This document shows, in pieces, positions 46,401-52,400 of a stretch of DNA of 64,000 nucleotides. Below the pieces are notes generated by a model that worked only from the letters and a program-made list of their open reading frames with translations, did not search any database and was not told the origin of the DNA. Position 1 is the first letter of the stretch. Each line of letters opens with the position of its first letter. Source of the stretch: Lepisosteus oculatus (Eukaryota; Chordata; Actinopteri; Semionotiformes; Lepisosteidae); NCBI RefSeq assembly GCF_040954835.1, contig NC_090697.1:12020001-12084000 (forward strand). The letters run 5' to 3'. The position numbers were made by a program, and so were the translations under genes.

Positions 46401-49400
46401 CCTCGCAGCGCTACGTCTTCACCTGGCGAAGCAACTAGTCCCCTCCCCCCAGCTACCCGGGGGCTCGCCGCCTCACTCCCCCCCCTGGAGGGCGCTGCGT
46501 TTCAGAGGAGAACGAGCGGGTTCTGCTTCCGATATGTGAAGCGCTTCGGCGGGGGGTGAGAAGCGCTCCACAGACGCACATAACGGTGAATGATCCTGCA
46601 GTGTGCACGGCGCCCCAAGAGTCACTTTCTGAAGAACTTTTCAGGCCCCCCCCTTTTTTCTCCCCCTCCCGTGTTTGAAACGGTGCGGAAAGAGAGGTAC
46701 GTCACTGCCACAGCACCGTATCGGACCACAGGCAAGAGCTGCTCGTGTTCCCCTCACCCCCGCCTTGCAGCGCTCTGCCCTAACACGGGGCAAAGCAGAC
46801 GCGTCGCCTTTATCGGAAAGGAGGTCCGTGCCGTGCCGTGGGGAAGGCATGACTAATCCTTTTTCCGAAACTCCTCCGACATCTCAGGCACTCCGGCGAG
46901 GCCCTCTTCCCACTGGGATGAGAATTCAGCGCCTGACCATTTTCAAGCTCACCCCCTTATCTTCTTGTATTCGTTTTTGTTCAAGGGTTCGAATCAACAT
47001 CAGCATTCCCTCTGGGAATGAGATTTCGGGCACCTCATGTTTGTTTTTAAATAACTCATGACTCATGACTATTTTCACTGTGTCGCAGTTTTGCAGAGGT
47101 TCAATACAGCAGCTGACAATGCAGGCGAACTATTAGAGGGTCTGGTGGGTTTTTAGGAATTAACATCGTACTCCATTTAAGAAATTAAAACAAAAATCTG
47201 TGAGGTGGGAAATGGTGTCAGTATTGCATGGTTAGTCAAGTGACATGTGGCCCAGTTTCCTCGATTTTAACAACTGGGCCAACCATGATACGTACACAGT
47301 GTCCTGAAAAACAAATAACTGGAACAGAGTGATAACTACAGTATAAAATACATGCGTCAGGTATCGTCTGCTTATCAACTGGGCTCTCTGAAGCTGTCGA
47401 GTAACAGAGAGAAAACGGAAGGGCTCTCACTCTGGACGACGAGCAAAGCCCATAAGGAAAGAGCAGAAAATAACCCTCTGTCAACCCCTCGGATGCATTT
47501 GCACTCAGAAGCTCTTTTTTCCCCAGCTGCTGCAGTAAGAGCTCATCCAGCCGTGGAATTTACATAAAGAGAGCGAAAGAGCTCATAAATGCGCAAGTGG
47601 TTTCTAAAAATAAAGCTGTCCGGGCAGGGCTCTGTGCGGCACATGTTCTAGAAACAGTAACTCTCGCTGCCGAAACCTAACGAGAACTGAATCGGCGAGC
47701 TTGTCCTCCTTCCTATTACACAGTTCACAGAGCACTAGCTGGATTAGCTCTCCGAGTCACTCAGCTGCTACAGATGTGGTTTCATGCACTGCACTCAGGC
47801 TCTGGCAAGACCACAGCTCACCACATGAGTCTGCGGAAAAACAGATCAGCTTCTTTTCCTCATGACAACAGGCTAAAAGGTTCAGTAAGATTCAGTAGTG
47901 GCAAAGTGGTGTAGGTGAAGCAGCTTTCAGGTCCTGGTCTTTAATGATGAATAATAACCTACTTTATATAGTTCCTTTCATAGCACATCAGTTCTTTATT
48001 TACAGCATTTCCATTGCTTTCATCTTAAAAAAATACCCATTTAAAATGTCTATTGCTGTCGGAGTTCACTGCTACTAGGCCTTTGATGGAAAGTTTTTTT
48101 TTTTGCTACAGCTTTATTGGCGGCAATCTAAACTGATATTGGTATACACAGAAAGGTATTTTTTGATGTACTGTGTATAAAAATGTTTTTGCACAAGAGG
48201 AAGACTATGCATTTTACAAAACGGAAAGACGGATCCCGTCGTCTGCTCTCCCGTCTCAGAGGAGAACCATGGCTGGTCAGTACCGAGGTGGATGACCTCC
48301 AAGGAAAGCCAACAGGCTGGCGTTAGTGGTGTGGGGGGACCAGCAGGTGGCGCTCTTCCTGGATCAGAACTCGCTGAGAATCAGAACAGCAGTGAGTTCT
48401 GAAAATGAAAACTGCACAGAAAATGCAAAATGTAACGTCTTTTACTGTCATCCATTTTCTATCATGCATTAGAACATTATGCTTATCTTCTATTGAGAGC
48501 AAGAATGCCATTCATTAAACCCAAAGAGCGTAAATGTCTTAAAGACAAGAAGTCAGACATAAAGAGAAGAATTTGATCGAAGTCTAAAACAACGGTAAAT
48601 TGAAAGGCATAGTTTCTAGAGCAATGATTTCCTCAAATAACTAAACGGAAGACTGTTTCCTCATTTCTTCCATCTTTTGAACTGGATCTAAACCATTGCC
48701 TGAATATGGTGGCAGGCTGGGGCATTCAGCCAATCACGGGCCACTTCCTGGGGAACCCGACCACAGCCAGCTAGTGACGTGACCCAGGATCGAACCCGTG
48801 TCGCCTGCATCACCGAGCTCAGCACGAGAGTGGATTAGGCACCTGTGCCACACCAGCCACTCAGGGAACCTCCAGAAACAAACTTGAGAACTAACCAAGC
48901 GGGTCTGTTGAGTTCTGATTTATATTTTCCCAGGGACACCTCAAACCACCTGATAAGACTTGCGATGCGCGTTTGACAGGGAGCTCGAGAATTGCTTGCA
49001 TCTGGAACTGTTCCCAGCCGGTTTGTTCAGCCCTGGCACGAAACAGCTTTAAATACCTCAGCGTGGGTGGAAAGCAGCCTGCGTATCGTAATAGGGCACT
49101 GGGGTTCAAACAAAATGGAGACTGGGGTTCAAACAAAATGGAGCTCCTTGCCTGAAGCACATTTCCCACAATGCTGTGGGGCATGAGCTGCAGCCCTTGG
49201 ACACCTGACCAGCAGAGAGAAGACAAGATGGTCAGATGTTGATTTAAAAATACAGTAGGACACTATTCTACCTAGTAGCCTATTAGCACCTGCTTTCCTG
49301 TAACTGTACATAGACGAGTTTATTGATGTTCTTATTTTTCGTTCTCAGTACAGCTCATTGACATTTCCCTGCAGACTACAGCATCAAGACCCAAAGCCCC

Positions 49401-52400
49401 TACTCTGCAGACACAAGTCACAGGGGGCTTTAAAGAAAGACGCTGGCACAACTCACATAAACGATAACGCCCCTGGACCGCAAACAGAAGGCCCTCATCT
49501 AAGTAGCCCTAAAAACATTTGCTGGTTTCATCGACAAGTGACGGTTTCACTGGGGGGGGGGAATCACCCCGGGCAAGCTCTCCGGTTGCATATTCTCTCG
49601 CAGCAAATAACTTCCCTTTTGCATCCACGGTCACGAAGATTTTTCTTATAGAGCCTGTCGCTATGGAACGGGGGTAAATCATGCACGTCTCCGAGGGGCT
49701 ATGACTGACCCCGCTCGCTGTGAAAGGGACTGACGGCTCTTTGACACAGACCGTCTTGCTGGGGAGCCGGCATTCGTGTGTCCAGACACAAGCACATAGG
49801 GCGATTGTGAATTCTTTCCCTCTCTGTTACTGGCGGCAGGAAACACACAGCTGTTAAAAAGCAGAAGCCACTTACGAAGAGTACCAACGGCCACGTAACT
49901 AGAGCCAAAGAAAAGAAATTCCCAAGACAAAAAAAAGAGAATGATCAAGCTTATTTAAGAAGAACTGCTGAAAATGACACCAGTGTCATGCCCGTTTTTC
50001 AGACAACATTGCATACAGCTGCTTTTAACCTAAGCCTAATAGCGGTTCAACACACTTTTCCAGGATGTAGTCAAGGTAATGATTCATTTCAGGGATAAAA
50101 AGAAAGAGGGGGGAAAAAAAAAGACAGCTGTCACGGTATCACCAGTGAAAAGCTCGCCTGAGATAATTGCCGTTTGCTTCTCAGAGCCCTGCTTTTCAAC
50201 AGCAGACAGCCCAGGGCTGCAGCTCTGAAGGTTGCTGCTAAGAGCGCGTTGTTCGTTTTCAAGGTGACCACCCAGAAAAGCAGGACAGACACACCGGACT
50301 GTGGTCTTATTTAAAAGTGTCTGGCAGCCTTCTCAGCAAATCAAGTCTGGCTCGTAGCACCTTGGGCTATTACAAAAATTACAAACACCTGCTAAAGGTG
50401 GGTGCTGTCAAAAATGCTGATTTGTTTTAGCATGTACTGACCGAAATTGAATTCAAAAACTGGCTACTTCAACCCTTAACTACTGCACTAACAGCATCCT
50501 ATCCTAAGACAAGTCAAAGGAAAATTTGCCTTGAAAATCATCTGGGCTTTTGCGTGTTTTTAGTAGAAAGATCCTCTCCAATTAAAAAGCCCTATTTGTC
50601 TTGTCTGGTGGGCCCTGTCTCCGTGTCAATAGTGCTTTAAGGATTCTGAATACTGACATTTCCTAGGTTTAATTTGATTTTATACCACTTAGACTAGTCT
50701 ATACTCATCCTTCCATACTGTGTAAAGATCCCCTGGGCCATACATATTTGCATTCTGGCTGCCTGGAAGTGCCGGAGAGAAGCCTTGGGCTTTCAGGTAA
50801 TCAGATTTCCCTCAGCCAACACAGGAAACTTAGGCAGGTTAAGGAGAACGCAGCTCTCTGGCTTTGCATTACTGAATGATTACTGATCCACAGTGCAACC
50901 ACAAAAATGCAGGAATTTGTAATAACTTCTTTGTGCATTATACAAGCCACATTACAAGAGAAGCAGGGTACAGGGCTACGTTAACGCACTCAAATAACAC
51001 CAGCAACTATATCACCCTGCAGCGCACAACTGACAACCCAGGTGTGAGCCTGGTCAGTACCTGGATGGGAGACTCCTAGTAAAAACTGAGGTTGCTGCTG
51101 GAAGTGGTGTTAGTGGGACCAGTAGGGGGTGCCCACCCTGCAGTCTGTGTGGGTCCTAATGCCCCAGTATAGTGACGGGGACACTATACTGTAAAAGGGT
51201 GCTGTCCTTCAGATGAGACGTAAAACCAAGGTCCTGACTCTCTGTGGTCATTAGAAATCCCAAAAAGTGAAACTGTTAAAAGAATAGGGGTGTTACCCTA
51301 GTGTCCTGGCTAAATTTCCCCCTGGCCTTTACCAATCATGGCCTCCTAATTTATCCCCATCTTTGAACTGGCTTCATCACTCTGCTCTCCTCCCCACTGA
51401 GAGCTGGTGTGTGGGGAGTGTACTGGTGCACTATGGCTGCCATCGCATCATCCAGGTGGGGCTGCACACTGGTGGTGGTGGAGGGGAGTCCCCATGACCT
51501 GTAAAACGCTTTGAGTGGAGTGTCCAGAAAGCGCTATATAAGTGTAAGGATTATTATTACCTTGAAGGCTCTCTCTTGAGACCAGTTACAATTTACAAGA
51601 CCAGCCTATGGAAGAATGAAGGTGAGGGACAGGATGTGACAGAAAAGAAGAATTTTACACAGTGAGAATTAATAGTGGTCAGTCAGAAAAGGGTATTTAG
51701 ACTATGAATCTCCTGAGGTCTCATCAGGTTTGGCCTTTTGTCTTTACAAGGCCTGACAGCCAGCACCTTTTCCAGCGATCTTAAGACAAGCCTGAGCTCA
51801 GCCTACATGCAGGAGCTCATTAAGGCCATCGGGGGTCACTAGGTCACAGAGGGATCAATGCTCTTCATTGACATCTATGTGTATTTCAATGGCCATAAAT
51901 CAGCCCTCAAACACCGCAATGCACAGAAGTTCACCCCGTCTTCGTACACAACAAATGGGAAAACTGCTGATGTGTTTTTAAAAGATAAACGGCCGTTTCA
52001 GCTTCACGTCTGAAGTGTTTTGTTGATTTTGCCTTTAATGCATTCACCTCACTGGTTTTTTGCAGGGGTGCAAATAAGCAGCCATAATCTTTGCCGTGTT
52101 CTCATTCTGATCACACTTTTACTAGAAATCTTATGTGAAATCCATCTTTATTAAAAACAACTTTTAAAAACATTTAATTACATTTAAAACAGTGTTTTTC
52201 AGTGAGTTCATTTCTACTCGGCCTTAAATGGAACATTTATTTGCTGCAGCTTGTTCAAGGCAACTTAAACAGATATTGATACATATATAAATGTATATTT
52301 TGATTAATATAAAACACTAATATCTTGCTAACAAACTATATTTGACAAGACTGAAGCACTGACACCCTCTAGTTTGATCTCTTCACACCTTAGAAGTTAA

